A DNA stretch of 64,000 nt, from assembly GCF_035222485.1 (NCBI RefSeq), contig NC_085921.1, positions 930,001 through 994,000 on the forward strand, written 5' to 3'. Below the pieces are notes generated by a model. The model made no database searches. It had not been told where the DNA came from and saw only the letters and a list, made by a program, of their open reading frames with translations. The stretch comes from Podospora pseudoanserina (lineage: Eukaryota; Ascomycota; Sordariomycetes; Sordariales; Podosporaceae). Below, piece by piece: positions 21,351 to 32,909 of the stretch (the stretch's first letter is position 1; every line of letters begins with the position of its first letter). The position numbers were made by a program, and so were the translations under genes.

Positions 21351-24018
21351 ATGGAGATAACCATACCTCCACGAGATCATGGACCTTCGACTTTTCGATA
21401 TGCGTGGGATGAGAACGGGGAGGTGACACAGATGACAAGGTAAGCTTGACCTTTCTGTTCGCTGTCCAGTCTTCGGATGAAACCTGTCTAACACACACAT
21501 GTCTCCAGAGTACGAGAGGACCAGCCATCCCCACTAGTCACACCACGACCTATCCCAGGTCGACAAACTATTCAATGGCCCTTCCAGAGCATCGTTACCG
21601 AGACGGAAATCGCCTCCCCGACAACGACGACACACTTCCACCATCACCACCATTATCATCACAGACGGGCGACGACAGCTACGACTTGGCGACCATGGCT
21701 ACAAAGGAGGAGAGATAGCGACGGGCACTCGATAGCGAGGAATTTGGTGCCAGATTACGTCGTCAACTACCTCCGAGGTGAAACACCAGAAACTGTGTCG
21801 AAGCGGAAGTATATCCACTATGGGGTGGGCAAAGAGGGGAAACGCCCACTGCCGGGGAGTTCGCATCGGCATCTCCAATCACGAGCGGCCGAGTTTGGAG
21901 GATTTTACGATTCGGAGTCTTCAGAAGGGAGAGGGAGCGGTGACTCTGGTGGTGATCAAGAGCGCCTGGGTTTCGGCAACGAGAAACGGCGAGGCGGTGA
22001 TGGCAGGGCGTTGAGGAATACTCTTCTTGTGGGGTGGAGGGCTGGGGTGGCTTTTAACACGCTGGTCGGGTTTGTGATTTTGATTGTGGGGTTCATCTGT
22101 TTGATACTGGCGATATCGAAGGCATCATTGCTTGGAGGGGGTGGTGGGAGACTGGCGGTTTTCACGGGGAGTTGCGCGGCAGCTACGAGGATTGACTGGG
22201 GATTGCATGCCGTTGTTAACGTGTTTTGTGTGGTGTTATTGGCGGGGGCACATTATGTGTTTCAGGTGCTGAGCAGTCCGACGAGGGAAGAGGTCGATGA
22301 GGCTCATCGGAAATGGCAATGGTTAGATATCGGGGTGCCAAGCTTTCGAAATTTGAAGTTTATTGGGAGAGTGAGGGTGGTGCTGGCGGTTGTGGTTATG
22401 GGGGCGGCGGTTGTTACTCAGATAATGTGAGCTTTCCCGGAGAAAACAGAGGGAGAAGAAGAGGCTAACAATCCACAGGTATAATGCGGTAATCTTCACT
22501 TCGCAAACAGCGCCTGACTTCAAGGCTGCTGTCGTTACGGATGCCTTCACTCGAGGCGCATCATTCAGCAACGCTACGGAAAACAACAATGGCGGACTGA
22601 GCCGACTCGAAATTCTCAGTCTTCAGCGGCAAGCAAGCAGCGACGGCATGGCCAATTTGACGAGATCCGATTGCTTCATTCAACTCGACCGCACCCTCGA
22701 GTCCGACCTATCAGCCATTCTGCTTGTTTCCAACATCAACTCGCCTTCTTCGCTTCTCCAAACCGCTGCAGGACCCCGGACCTCGCCATTCAGCTCGATC
22801 GTGTCCGACCAGTCCACAATTCGTTACTGTCTCTCCGCTCCTCTTATTCAGCCAAAGACGTGCGAAGTCAACCTCAATGCCTCACTGCTGGGCGTTGTCG
22901 CCCTCCTCAACTCCTTTGCGCTGGTAGCAGGCGCCTCCATTCTCTTCAAACACCACTCCCGCTTCTCGCCTCTATGCACCCTCGGTGATGCCATCAATTC
23001 CTTTCTCAGGGAGCCCGACACTGCCACCCAGCAGTCCGGCTCACTCCTGTCCAAGAAACAGGACGTCTTGACCGGCCGCTGGGGAGCGGGCATTAACGAG
23101 CCAGCCAAATATTACATTCCCACCCACCATTACTGGATCAAATCCGTTTCTTTCACCAACCTCACCACCTTTGTAGCGGTTTGGACGGTTATCGCCTCCT
23201 TGGTAATTGTTGCCCTGGCAATATCCGTCTGCCACGATCCTGCGCACCTCCTTACATCGTTTCCGTCAACTCTGCTCGGAGCGAAATCGCTGGTCATGTT
23301 TCCGGGGGGTATCCCACCTGCGGGCGCGGCTATCATTACTGCCCTCCCACAACTTGGGCTGGTACTTCTTTATCTCACGACGAACAGCATTCTTACGAGC
23401 TATCACTTATCCCACGAGTGCTCACTCTTCGCGGTCTCACCCCGCCCACTTAGACTTTCTTCGCCTTTTCCCCAGGGCCTTCAGACTAGCAGTTTATTTC
23501 TCACGCTGCCGCGCCCGCTCTCGTGGCTGCTTATTTTTGGTTTTATCGCGCTGGGCTTTCTTCTCTCTCAATCATTCGTTTTGGTATCGGTCACTACTGG
23601 TGACATGACCGCCAACGCTGTCGGCCTGAGCGGTGTCGGGCTGTTGGCTCTGCTCTCGCTGTTGCTCATTCTATTGTTGCTAGTCTTGGGGTTAGGGTTG
23701 CGAAAGGCCCCTCCTGCTGGTCTTCAGGGGTGGGAGCTGAAAGGGAACCCTATGGTGCTGGAAGGGGGGAGTTGCTCGGCTGTTGTTGCTGCTAGGTGTC
23801 ATTATCATCAGTTTTTTGTGCCGGGGGGGAATGGGACGAGGGATGGGACTACGATTAGTGGGGAGGAGAGGAGGAGGGAGCAGAGTATTTGGAAGCAGGA
23901 GTTGATTTGGGGGGTTATTAAGCCGGGGGTTGGGATGGAGGTTGGGCTTTGTGGGTTTGGGAGGGGGGAGGCTCAGGATGGGGTGGGGAGGTTAGGGGTG
24001 GGGAGGTGTTATGCTTGA
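21351..24018 (+). CDS. DUF6536 polytopic membrane protein, function unknown
   Basis: Seen: exons 21351-21439, 21509-22426 and 22479-24018 give 848 residues. A disordered His/Thr-rich N-terminus (about 1-190) precedes the DUF6536 signature around LLVGWRAGVAFNTLVGF (about 203-219). About eight hydrophobic segments follow, near 210-234, 262-284, 317-340, 467-490, 563-585, 617-640, 682-706 and 714-741. The loop between the third and fourth (about 345-460) carries several Asn-x-Ser/Thr sites, suggesting a lumenal or outside face. Donors (GTAAGC, GTGAGC) and CTAAC branch sites are strong. The start is chosen because the first exon ATG gives an uninterrupted frame across intron 1; internal ATGs would lose conserved-looking residues. 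The family is widespread in filamentous ascomycetes and has no assigned role. The last ~110 residues are Gly/Arg-rich and less protein-like. Confidence 0.88.
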
Positions 24019-24792
24019 TCTTTTGACTTTTTGGCGGAGGGTTTATTTGCTTTGTTTTGGGGATGGAGTTTAAAGCGGCCGGTTGCTGCTGGTTTTGGAT
24101 TGGGATTATCTGGCCTAGGGCTGGGTAATGGGATTGGGGCATGAAGACAAGAGCTGGAACTTGGACTTGCAGAAATGGAGGAATGAAAATGGACAGATAC
24201 CCCGGAGGATTTCTGCTTATGAACAGAATTTTGACTAGTCGAACATAGATAGCAAATGAGAATGAGAACTCCCAGAGTTACATATCATCTCTTTGTTTCA
24301 CTACTTTTGCATCTCCGTATGTTGAGATGCTGTGAGCGTTATGCATGCAGCAGCCCGCCGCTACAGACGGCTTATTCAGAATCGAACCAATCCCCTTTCA
24401 AGCTCTGCTTTGTCAGTCCACGATTTGGAAAGCTGTCGACAGCCAACAGTAGTCCGAGCCTATCACCGTTGGACGGCTGCACGTTTTCGGCAACAAAAAC
24501 CCCACCCAGTGACGCAACTCTCCTCCAGAAGCCGAAAGCAAGCGATCCTGGTGAGAGAGAATGCCCTGCCCCAGCACAGCCTCACGTCCAGTTTGGACAT
24601 ATTCCTTCAAGAAGCCCAACTGTCTCATCTTAATCTCATCTTACACTCTAAGCAAAACAAAGTGGGGGGTCAATTGTCTTAGACGCTTACAACCGCACTT
24701 ACATCAACTCACATGATAGCTTGAGATTACCTACTGAACACCTTCAATTGGACATACCACTTACACTGTGAGGATCAACTCGGCCGGACATC
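24019..24792. other. Spacer between DUF6536 and kelch genes
   Basis: No gene is supported in this 774-nt stretch. It should contain the DUF6536 3' UTR and the kelch gene promoter. Confidence 0.5.
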
Positions 24793-26487
24793 ATGGATTC
24801 ATTCAAACTCCTCAAACGTCGTACGACGGAGCTCTTCAACTCCCTCCCCTCATCACTCCCCGTCATCCAAAGCCCTACCTTTGGCAGCGGCAACAGCAAC
24901 ACCATGAGGGGCACCTGGGAAAAGCTTCAGCTCCCGCCTCTTCCAAGATCAGGCCACACAGCCGACATCGTCGACGGCACCGTCTACATCTTCGGCGGCG
25001 GCAACGACAACGACGTCCACACCATCACCCTTCCCGCAAGCGGAGCCCAAGCCGATTACTACACCATCAAGGCCAAACCCGTCAAATCCACCGCCCCTAA
25101 ACCCAAAGACCCCAACCCCGACGTCCCTTCCATCTCCATTGAAGAAACCCCCAACGACGAGCCCCAAAACCTCTCCGAAATTTCTCTCACCTCCCCTCCT
25201 CCTGGGTCAAAAGACAAGGGAAAATCCCCCGCCTCACCCACCTCTTCCCTCCCAGACATCCCCCCTCCCCGCAAAGGCCACGCCTCTGCTGTGATCGGTC
25301 ACAGGATCTTCCTCTTCGGCGGCTCATCCCCCTCAACCCCCTCCCAACCCCTCAACGAATCCGGTCGCGTCTGGATCTTCGACACCCGCACCCACCTCTG
25401 GTCCTTCCTCGACCCAGCCCTAGCCACACCCGCCCATCCCTCCCCTAGGTTCAACCATGCAGCAGTATCAACCCCGAAACCAGACAACTTCTCCCCCTCT
25501 TCCCATCCTTCCGGCCATACCACATGGAAAGAATGGGCCCTAGGAACCGACACCACCACCCTCCACGAGCAGGGAATCCCCCAAGATCCCGTGGTGGGTT
25601 TCCTCGCGGAAAAAGCGCGTGATCTTGACTCTGAAGGTTACGGGACGTTTATCATTTCCGGTGGTACCCTGCCCTCAGGGGAGGCGTCAGATGAAACCTG
25701 GGCGTTTGACGTCCACTCTTCTACCTGGCAGCCTCTCCCTTCTTCCCTTTCCCCGGTGACAGGTGGGTGTAGTCTCGCGCTGGCAAAGAACAGGTTGTAT
25801 AAGCTCGGCGGCGGGGAGGGTGGTAGTGGCGGTTCTGACAAGCTCAAAATGGAGTATTTATCCCTCTCCCTTGACTCCTTCAACGATGTTGCTTCCGCGG
25901 GGGAGGAGGTGTTGGTTACGGCGAAGGGTGGCTGGAAACCTATTCTACCGGGGAAGGAGGATGTGGGGTATAAAACTCCGGACTTGACCGCCGTTCCTCT
26001 TGATGACGACGACGACAACAACAGTGCCAGTTTTTGGCCAGCAGCGAGGACGAACGCTTCGTTAAGTGTAGTGACGATTGGTGGTGTCAATGGAAGAGAG
26101 TATTTGCTGTTTGCGTTTGGGGAGGACGGGCAAGGTGGGAAGATGGATGATGTTTGGGCTTTTTTGACGCCAAAGTCGGGGCATGAAAAGGGGCGGCATG
26201 GGGTGACGGAGGGGAGTTTTGTCAAGGCGCAGGATGCGGTTTGGGATGGGGTGGGGGGGTTGCTTGGTGGTGGGAGGGATAGACACCAGGAGGGGAGGTG
26301 GTTTAGGGTTGAGATGGGGGTTGAGGATGAGGAGGATGATGATAGTTTGGATGGGCCCGGGAGGAGGGCACAAGCCGCGATGGCGAGTATTGGGGACTTG
26401 GACGAGAGTGGGGTGGTGATTTGGGGGGGTGTTGTTGGACAGGGGGATAGAGTGAAGGGGGATGGGTGGGTGATGAGGTTGAAGTGA
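24793..26487 (+). CDS. Kelch-repeat beta-propeller protein
   Basis: Seen: a single uninterrupted exon of 564 codons begins at an ATG in good context. Kelch-type blades can be read at about 53-72 (RSGHTADIVDGTVYIFGGGN), 158-177 (RKGHASAVIGHRIFLFGG), near 219 (RFNHAAV), 283-315 (FIISGGTLPSGEASDETWAF), near 324-343 (a GGCSLALAKNRLYKLGGGEG block) and near 420-460. This is enough for one propeller. A Pro/Ser/Lys-rich insert (about 95-155) separates the first two blades and should be disordered. There is no signal peptide or membrane segment. Known: kelch proteins are protein-interaction scaffolds, some acting in polarity or ubiquitin ligases, but nothing here assigns a partner. It converges on the complex I gene. 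Confidence 0.87.
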   Translation: MDSFKLLKRRTTELFNSLPSSLPVIQSPTFGSGNSNTMRGTWEKLQLPPLPRSGHTADIVDGTVYIFGGGNDNDVHTITLPASGAQADYYTIKAKPVKSTAPKPKDPNPDVPSISIEETPNDEPQNLSEISLTSPPPGSKDKGKSPASPTSSLPDIPPPRKGHASAVIGHRIFLFGGSSPSTPSQPLNESGRVWIFDTRTHLWSFLDPALATPAHPSPRFNHAAVSTPKPDNFSPSSHPSGHTTWKEWALGTDTTTLHEQGIPQDPVVGFLAEKARDLDSEGYGTFIISGGTLPSGEASDETWAFDVHSSTWQPLPSSLSPVTGGCSLALAKNRLYKLGGGEGGSGGSDKLKMEYLSLSLDSFNDVASAGEEVLVTAKGGWKPILPGKEDVGYKTPDLTAVPLDDDDDNNSASFWPAARTNASLSVVTIGGVNGREYLLFAFGEDGQGGKMDDVWAFLTPKSGHEKGRHGVTEGSFVKAQDAVWDGVGGLLGGGRDRHQEGRWFRVEMGVEDEEDDDSLDGPGRRAQAAMASIGDLDESGVVIWGGVVGQGDRVKGDGWVMRLK

Positions 26488-26958
26488 TTTTTGGTGTGCA
26501 GGCCAGTTGGGTACACAGGACACTGGTTCGGACAAGATTCGGTTTTTATTTTACTGTCAGTGATGATTTTTTTTATTTTTTTTAGAGCAAGGCAGCTTCT
26601 GTTGGTGGAAGAAATAGTTCCTGCAATGTCAGTTATTGAATGATTACGGGGCTCAATATCGAGCCACCCCCTTGGCATATTTGATTTTGACTTGTCATCA
26701 TTCATAAGAACTGAAGTTCCAAAAAAACAATTCGTAATGTACGATCATCACAAGCATCGAAGCAAGCAATGTATTCGGGCCGTCCTATATATTCTTGACC
26801 CCCCCTTTCCAAGCTGCGAATGCATGTCAACACTTTTTGTACACTCACCCCCTCGTCCCCCTCTATCATCATCACATCATATAATAAGCCCTGTTGTAGT
26901 GTGAAAACATCTAGTTTTGTAACCACATAAAATCAAACCACTCCCCCCTCTCTAAAAA
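26488..26958. terminator. Convergent 3' spacer, kelch gene and complex I 24 kDa gene
   Basis: A 471-nt AT-rich stretch between two converging genes. It holds the two 3' UTRs and presumably both polyadenylation regions; no ORF is supported. Confidence 0.5.
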
Positions 26959-27864
26959 TTACAAATCCGACCTGGTAGTCTCCACCCCCCAAGGCTCACT
27001 CGTCAGGTTCGTCAGTCCCGCGCTATTCTCACAAGTGTCCCTCCCGCTCACAGGACCCGGCTTGGGCGCCTTGCTCGCATCGTTCAAGCTCTCCTTGAGC
27101 GCGGTGAGGAGCTGCTTGGTGGTCTCGGGAGTCAGGTCCTCGTAGTACTCGTCATTGATCTGGACCATGGGCGCGTTGACGCACGCCCCCAAACACTCGA
27201 CCTCGATGAAGGTGAAGAGGCCGTCGGGGGTGGTCTCGCCTTGCTTGATGCCGAGGTGTTCCTTGATTGCCTTGACGATGGCGTCTGAGCCGCAGCCGCC
27301 GAGTTGGCAGGGGGTCTGTTATGTATAGTTAGAAATGGTTATTGATAGTGAAGGGGGGGACGTACGGTCGTGCAAGCCTGGACGTGAAACTTGCCCACGG
27401 GGGTTCGGTTGTACATGGTGTAGAAGCTGGCCACCTCGTAGACGCGCATGGGGGGCATCTCGAGGATGCGGGCGACCTCGTTCATGACCGAGATGGAGGT
27501 GAAGCCGTGCTGACGCTGGCCGAGGTCGAGGAGGGGCATGACGGCTGCTTTTTTGTACTGGGGGGGGTAGCGCTTGAGAATCTCGGTGATGATTTTCTCG
27601 TTTTGGTCGGTGAACTTGAAGGGGATGGAGGGGTTGTTGTCGGGGGTGTTACGGTGCTTTTTGTTTTGGAAGTTTAGTCTCCATTCAATATTTATAGCTT
27701 GGGAGAAGGGGGAGGGAGGGGAGACTCACCACCATGAGGGTGTCGCTTTGCCTCCTCGCCGACATGGAGATGGCGCGGGTCTGGAGTGGTGACGAGGAGG
27801 GGGCAGCCACCCTGCTCACGGAGCGGAGGGCGGTCCGCATGACGGGGGCCAGCTTGCTCGCCAT
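26959..27864 (-). CDS. NADH:ubiquinone oxidoreductase 24 kDa subunit (complex I)
   Basis: Seen: exons 27864-27730, 27656-27366 and 27315-26959 encode 260 residues, as expected for NDUFV2/NuoE homologues. The basic, Arg/Ser-rich N-terminus (about 1-38) is a mitochondrial targeting sequence. The [2Fe-2S] ligands are Cys140 and Cys145 (CTTTPC, across intron 2) and Cys183 and Cys187 (CLGAC). The block [20 protein letters not shown] is typical. Known: this subunit carries cluster N1a in the peripheral arm of complex I, in the mitochondrial matrix next to the 51 kDa flavoprotein. Introns are 73 and 50 nt with GTGAGT and GTACGT donors. The gene is divergent from the AA9 LPMO across 1.9 kb. Confidence 0.97.
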
Positions 27865-29722
27865 TGCTGCGGTGGTGGACTAGAGGGGTGGTTGAGCAAT
27901 GGACGGAGGTTGTGGTTGGAGGGGGTGGCCGGCGGCGACGTCGAGGGGGAGGTTATCTTCAGTTTCGGGTTCGTCGTCGTCAATCAATTGACGATTGGCA
28001 AGCTCCCCAGTCTTGCTGCTCAATGGCCCGGGACCCACCTTGCGTTGACAATTGGTGGGGTTTGATTGGGTGAAATCGGGGCTTGTGCGGTTTATTCAAT
28101 TACCCGATTTTATATCTGCGCTCGACCGTTTTATTCAGCATTGGAGCTCATGGAGCTCCAGCATCATTTTCCCTCGAGTTATGTGTAAACACCGTCTACT
28201 TATTCCGAACCCCTCTTTTTGCTCGTCAAAAATATCCTTTCAGACCAAAACCACAATCGACTGGAGAACAATGTGAAGCTTCAAGGCCAAGAAGAATTCA
28301 GTCCTGAGGTATGCTGAGATGAAGCTTTGAGAGGCTCGCTCCCACCTTTGGTGCCCCTTTGGCCGAACAAGGCGTTCCTTTCCACGCGATGACACGGCCA
28401 AATCCAGGCAAGCTCATGCCCAGTCTCCGGCTGGGTTGCTGTCAGCCTTTTGGTTCTCGAAAACGTGGACGACTTAGTGTAATATCCGGCACAGTATGGC
28501 ATCTATTCAATGCCTCCTCAGCCAAGCAGTCACCGACATTCCTTGTGACCTCCTAAGATAACCCTGAAAGGGGCTGTCTATTGACAGGCCAAGCAAGCGC
28601 TTTCAAGCGAACAGACGGCTGAGATTGATTACGTTTTACAGTCTTCTGGAGACCGCCCAGACCTTTTCCATCTACTCTGTTATTGCCTTTCTCTTTTATC
28701 CAGCCCTATATATTCTGTCGGGCTCTAATTGTGCCCCCTTGTTTCGACATGCCGCCTTCAATCTATGTCAAGCCATGGCAGCCATGGCAAGCATGCCATC
28801 CGATGTCAAGATAACACTAGACTCGACCAGCTGCGAGTGCGCGCCGGGGAGGTTCCATGTATGGTTCGGGAGGCTTTCCGAACGAGCCATCCTTTTTTGA
28901 CATCACGGAATCTCTCAGCTTTGATTGCGACGGGGTGACGGCCTGCTGCTCTCACATGAGGGAGACACCCCCTTCCCGGGTTTGGGATGTTTTCTTTATT
29001 ACTTCCATCAATCGCAGTCAGTCAAACCGTATCGCTTAATGCAACGCGTTGGATGGGTTTTTCCGTCGGGCGGCAGCCATGGCTTCCGTGGTATTGCAGA
29101 CGACCTTTGAATATCAGATCGACAACAACATGGCTGTGCCGGACCGGCCGTCAGAGATATCTTATTCGCCAGACGGCTCAACTGGGACAGTCTCCGTCTC
29201 GTTCCTATTTAGGACAGTGGTCATCCGGCCGTACTCTCTCGCAGTCCAGGTGACTGGGGCGGGATACTGCCTAAAGTCCGGAGCCAAGGGGCGGGTACGG
29301 CATTGAGACTGGCGAGCGCCATTGCGTGGCTGCCGTCCAATCCATTTACCGCGAAACGCGGAGGGCAATCTATCCCCAGTTTATCTGAATAGATTGACCT
29401 CCTGTTCAAGTCCGGGGCCCCGCGAAAATATCGACTACCGACACGGCCGGCCGCCTGTGCCTCTTCCCAGTCCATCGCTACCCAGCCATGGCCTTGGTTG
29501 GCTGGAATAGGGATGCCGTCATCTACAATTTAGGTGCAAGTCTTGACATGTCCGGGACTTAGGAATTCGGTGCCTTTCTCGGGCGAACAGACGGGAGTAG
29601 GAGGCTCAAGAATGGCATAAATACAAAGGGGGCGACCGCTGGTAATCGAAAACCTTCCTAGAGTCACATCAAGGCAACCTACTTGACAAGTCCTGGACAC
29701 TCAGCCCTGACTACACGCCACC
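27865..29722. promoter_or_regulatory. Divergent spacer, complex I 24 kDa and AA9 LPMO
   Basis: No gene is supported; small frames on both strands lack domains. The right part is the LPMO promoter. Short matches to the carbon-catabolite repressor consensus SYGGRG occur at 29254-29259 (CTGGGG) and 29412-29417 (CCGGGG), but such six-base matches are weak evidence. Confidence 0.5.
29616..29623 (+). promoter_or_regulatory. TATA-like element of the AA9 LPMO gene
   Basis: CATAAATA lies 107 nt before the LPMO start codon, a usual distance for an inducible fungal gene. Confidence 0.55.
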
Positions 29723-30523
29723 ATGAAGTTCTCCTTCGTTGCCCTCCTGGCCTGCGGCCTCACGGTCAATGCTCACGCTATCTTCCAGGTATGTCAGCAC
29801 CAGTCACCATCGAGGCAGGAGTCGTTTTCATGCTGACAATCAAGACAGAAAATCTCAGTCAACGGACAAGATAAGGGTCAGCTCACTGGCATCCGTGCTC
29901 CCAACAACAACAACCCAGTACAGAATGTGAACGACCAGAACATGGCCTGCGGACAGCCCGGCTCCAAGTCCAACACGGTTGTCAACGTTAACGCTGGTGA
30001 CCGTATCGGTGCCTACTTTGGGCATGTCATCGGCGGAGCCCAGTTCCCTAACGACCGAGACCATCCCATCGCTGCCTCTCACAAGGGTCCCGTCCAGGCT
30101 TACCTTGCCAAGGTCGACAATGCTGCTACTGCCAGCTCCAACGGCCAGAAGTGGTTTAAGATCTGGCACGAAGGCTTTGATCAAGGTAGCAGGAAGTGGG
30201 GTGTCGACACTGTCATTCAGAACCAAGGCTGGACGTATTTCAACATCCCGCAGTGCATCGCGCCGGGCCAATACCTCCTGCGCGTTGAGCTTTTGGCTCT
30301 CCACTCGGCCAACCAGCAAGGCCAGGCTCAGTTCTACAAGTCTTGCGCTCAGATCAACATTTCGGGCTCGGGCTCCTTCACTCCTTCTCAGACCGTCTCT
30401 TTCCCCGGTGCCTACCAGGCCAACCACCCCGGTATCCTCACCAGCATCTACGGTCTCACCGGCCAGCCCGACAACGGCGGCAAGTCGTACAGCATCCCGG
30501 GCCCTGCTCCCATCTCTTGCTAA
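29723..30523 (+). CDS. AA9 lytic polysaccharide monooxygenase (cellulose-active type)
   Basis: Seen: exons 29723-29788 and 29849-30523 encode 246 residues. A 17-residue signal peptide ends in VNA, placing His18 at the mature N-terminus, as required for the copper histidine brace. The second brace histidine is His100 ([11 protein letters not shown]). The axial Tyr185 (QFYKSC), with His174 and Gln183 nearby, completes the active site. Cysteines at about 56 and 188 can form the conserved disulfide. There is no carbohydrate-binding module or GPI signal. Known: secreted AA9 enzymes oxidatively cleave cellulose or hemicellulose using copper and O2/H2O2. The intron is 60 nt with a CTGAC branch site. 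A TATA-like box lies upstream. The enzyme marks a plant-biomass degrader. Confidence 0.97.
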
Positions 30524-32714
30524 GCTTTTGAGCCGCAGCTTGGCTTCTCCGAGAAACAAACATGATCCTCGGCTTGTGGGGACGGGTGAAGAGGAAACCC
30601 CAAGTGTCCAGCAAAAGATAATGGCGACTGGGTGGGTGGGTGGTTTGTGGGCAGGTGTGTGTATCTATAGGTTATTATAAGACGGTCATACGTTGTGTGA
30701 GATATCCGCATGCATAAACAGCATCGTGCATCATGGAGGAACAAGCAGACACTACAATGATCCACAAGCCAACTGCAAGGTCCGAATTCGTTTCCACAGT
30801 GACCTTTTCTCGCCTCGGCGCCTTTCTCGCAAGGCGAGGAAGCGGGCCTCCACAATGACATGGAAGCTTCGGATGCATCGCCATGCTTTTTCCATGCAAA
30901 ATTGTTGGAAAAGCACGAGCCAAGTGGATGAAGTCTTGGGACCTGCAGGCGGGCTCTCCCGTAGGAAAATGTATGTGACATTGCTACCATTAGTCAGGGA
31001 CAGTTCGGGTTTTCTCGGTATATTCTGATATTTGGGATCGACGGGCACCGGGTGATGTTTGCTGACTCTTGTCCAGTTGTTGATGTGTTTCTTCTCACAG
31101 CCGGCACCTGTGAAAAGTGAACGGTTGGCGCCGCACAACGTGCATGACACCTGCAGGAAGCCAGCCAAACAGCTTCCAGCGAGGCTGATAGCATGCTACA
31201 GCCAAGAGATGCCATCTCACATCGGTAACCCCCCACTCAACCAAGCATGGCAGCACAGCTTCATTAGCTGTTTGAGACATTCAGGACATTGGGCAGAGCA
31301 GAGCAGCCTTGCCGGTTCGATGAAGTGACAAACGCGAAGGCGCGATATCAAGGTTTTTATTTTTTATTTTTTATTTTATTTTATGTTTTTTGATAAAAAG
31401 GATTGCGATAAGCGATTGGTTGTCGAGGTTGTCTCTCGTCACCGCTGGACTGTTGAATGCGGATTTCTTCACGGGGACAAGGGTAATGACAGGGCAAAAG
31501 TGATCAGTGCTCGATATGGCACCAAGCTTAGCTTGAGCTTGGACGCTGTTACCCCACTCCTCGGCAGCCACGGTGCCACCACAAGCAGGGAAGCCCGCCT
31601 TTGGATTGCGCCGCTCTCACCTCGTCAGCGCATCCTTTTTCTTTACCAACAATTCGCCCTTTCCCGCCTCTCGCCTCTCTTCACCTCTTTCACTCTACTC
31701 TACCTCCCTCTTTCCACAAGCCCACCCTTTCTAATTTCCTCCCGACCTCCAGGCATCAGCCCAACCAGTAAGTAGTTCTCAAACACATCTTTCGTCACTC
31801 AACATACCGGTCGATTTTACCGGCGCCTCCCGGTGGACACCGTTCAGACGCCCCGCGGTTCCCGTTCCGGTCAGTGCAGAAATGGGGTCTCGGGGTACAT
31901 GCTCGCTGCATTCACCAAGCTGAGTCGTTCAGGGTGAGGTGCTTTTCGCCATAGCACCCTTGCCGAGCCGGGTGACCTCTTACCCTCTGCTGGAGTTTGC
32001 TCGAGCGGGTCATTGGACGAAACCGCCGAGTGGTGGCAGTCGAAATTCGCGCAGTGGGAAGACGAACCACCCACCCAGCCTTTTTGGGGGTGGGAGAGGG
32101 GTGTGTGAGCTGCCGTACCTCCGTGCCTCCGGTGGCCAAGCTTTATCGTTTCTGCCGCCGCGGGCTCCACCGGCGGTATTTTGTTTCCTTCCCTCCCACC
32201 CGCAAGAGAGCTTCCATCTTTCTCTTCCTCTTTTTTCCTCTTCAACCTCACTCGACAACTCTGTTTCTTGCCCTGCGCAGCAGCAGACTGCCACCCCCTC
32301 AAATACCCCAATTGGCTCGTCATCGTCAGAAAGAAAACGTCTTGTGTTGTTCACACCCTACTTGCACCTAGTACCGCAACCTTAAACTGTAAGCAGTCTT
32401 TTGCTCGCCAATTGGTCCGACCGAGCACATTTTTTTTTTAAACCAGTTTTCACATGCTCCGTTGTCAACGGCTCTGCGCCGAGTGGTGTTTGAGTCCTTT
32501 TCGGAGTGTCTCGGTCGAGAGACCCGAGCTTTGGCAACATGACGGATGCCAAGCGATGTTTGGAGCGGCGTCGCAAACAACAACACGCGATCAATGCGAC
32601 AATCTGATTTTATTCAAGACTTTCTAAGCTGCTCACTCGCATCAATTGTCTTGTTTCTTTCAATTGCCAGAACATTCTTTGCTAACAAAACGACTCACAG
32701 CCTTAATAACTAAA
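30524..32714. other. Spacer and long leader upstream of the small membrane protein
   Basis: The left part is LPMO 3' flank. A T-rich low-complexity patch lies at 31351-31390. From about 31600 the plus strand becomes pyrimidine-rich and has GTAAGT (about 31769) and GTAAGC (32389) donors, suggesting a spliced leader for the gene at 32715. No separate protein gene is supported. Confidence 0.5.
32389..32700 (+). other. Probable 5'-UTR intron of the small membrane protein gene
   Basis: A GTAAGC donor at 32389 pairs with an acceptor ending at 32700. That acceptor is preceded by a strong GCTAAC branch site 19 nt away and sits only 14 nt before the ATG at 32715. The 312-nt size is large for this genome but usual for leader introns. 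Splicing is inferred. Confidence 0.55.
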
Positions 32715-32909
32715 ATGGCCGCCATCAGCACCTCCGTCGTCGCTCGCGACACCTATGCCGCCCTCTCCAAGCGCCAAAACTGGGCTGCCCAGGAGCCCGG
32801 TGTCATCACCGTCTTCTGCATCGTCGGCGTTGTCGGCATCGGCCTCATCTGCCTCTTCATCTACAAGAAGTTGGTCGCCCGCAGGGAAAGACGCCAGGCT
32901 GTTGTCTAA
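32715..32909 (+). CDS. Small single-pass membrane protein, 64 residues
   Basis: Seen: a 64-codon ORF with good start context (ACTAAAATGGCC). A polar N-terminus of about 28 residues is followed by one hydrophobic helix (about 31-50, VITVFCIVGVVGIGLICLF) and a strongly basic tail (KKLVARRERRQ). By the positive-inside rule the C-terminus is cytosolic. Codon choice (GCC, ATC, GTC, CTC) is that of a well-expressed fungal gene, unlike the flanking DNA. A consensus branch site and acceptor sit just before the ATG, which supports real transcription. I do not recognise a named family; similar tail-anchored-like small proteins exist in related fungi, from memory only. Function unknown. Confidence 0.7.
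   Translation: MAAISTSVVARDTYAALSKRQNWAAQEPGVITVFCIVGVVGIGLICLFIYKKLVARRERRQAVV

Noticed and set aside
25638-26705. 355-codon minus-strand frame opposite the kelch gene
   Set aside because: Pro/Ser/Leu-rich shadow of a GC-biased gene, without a domain or promoter context.
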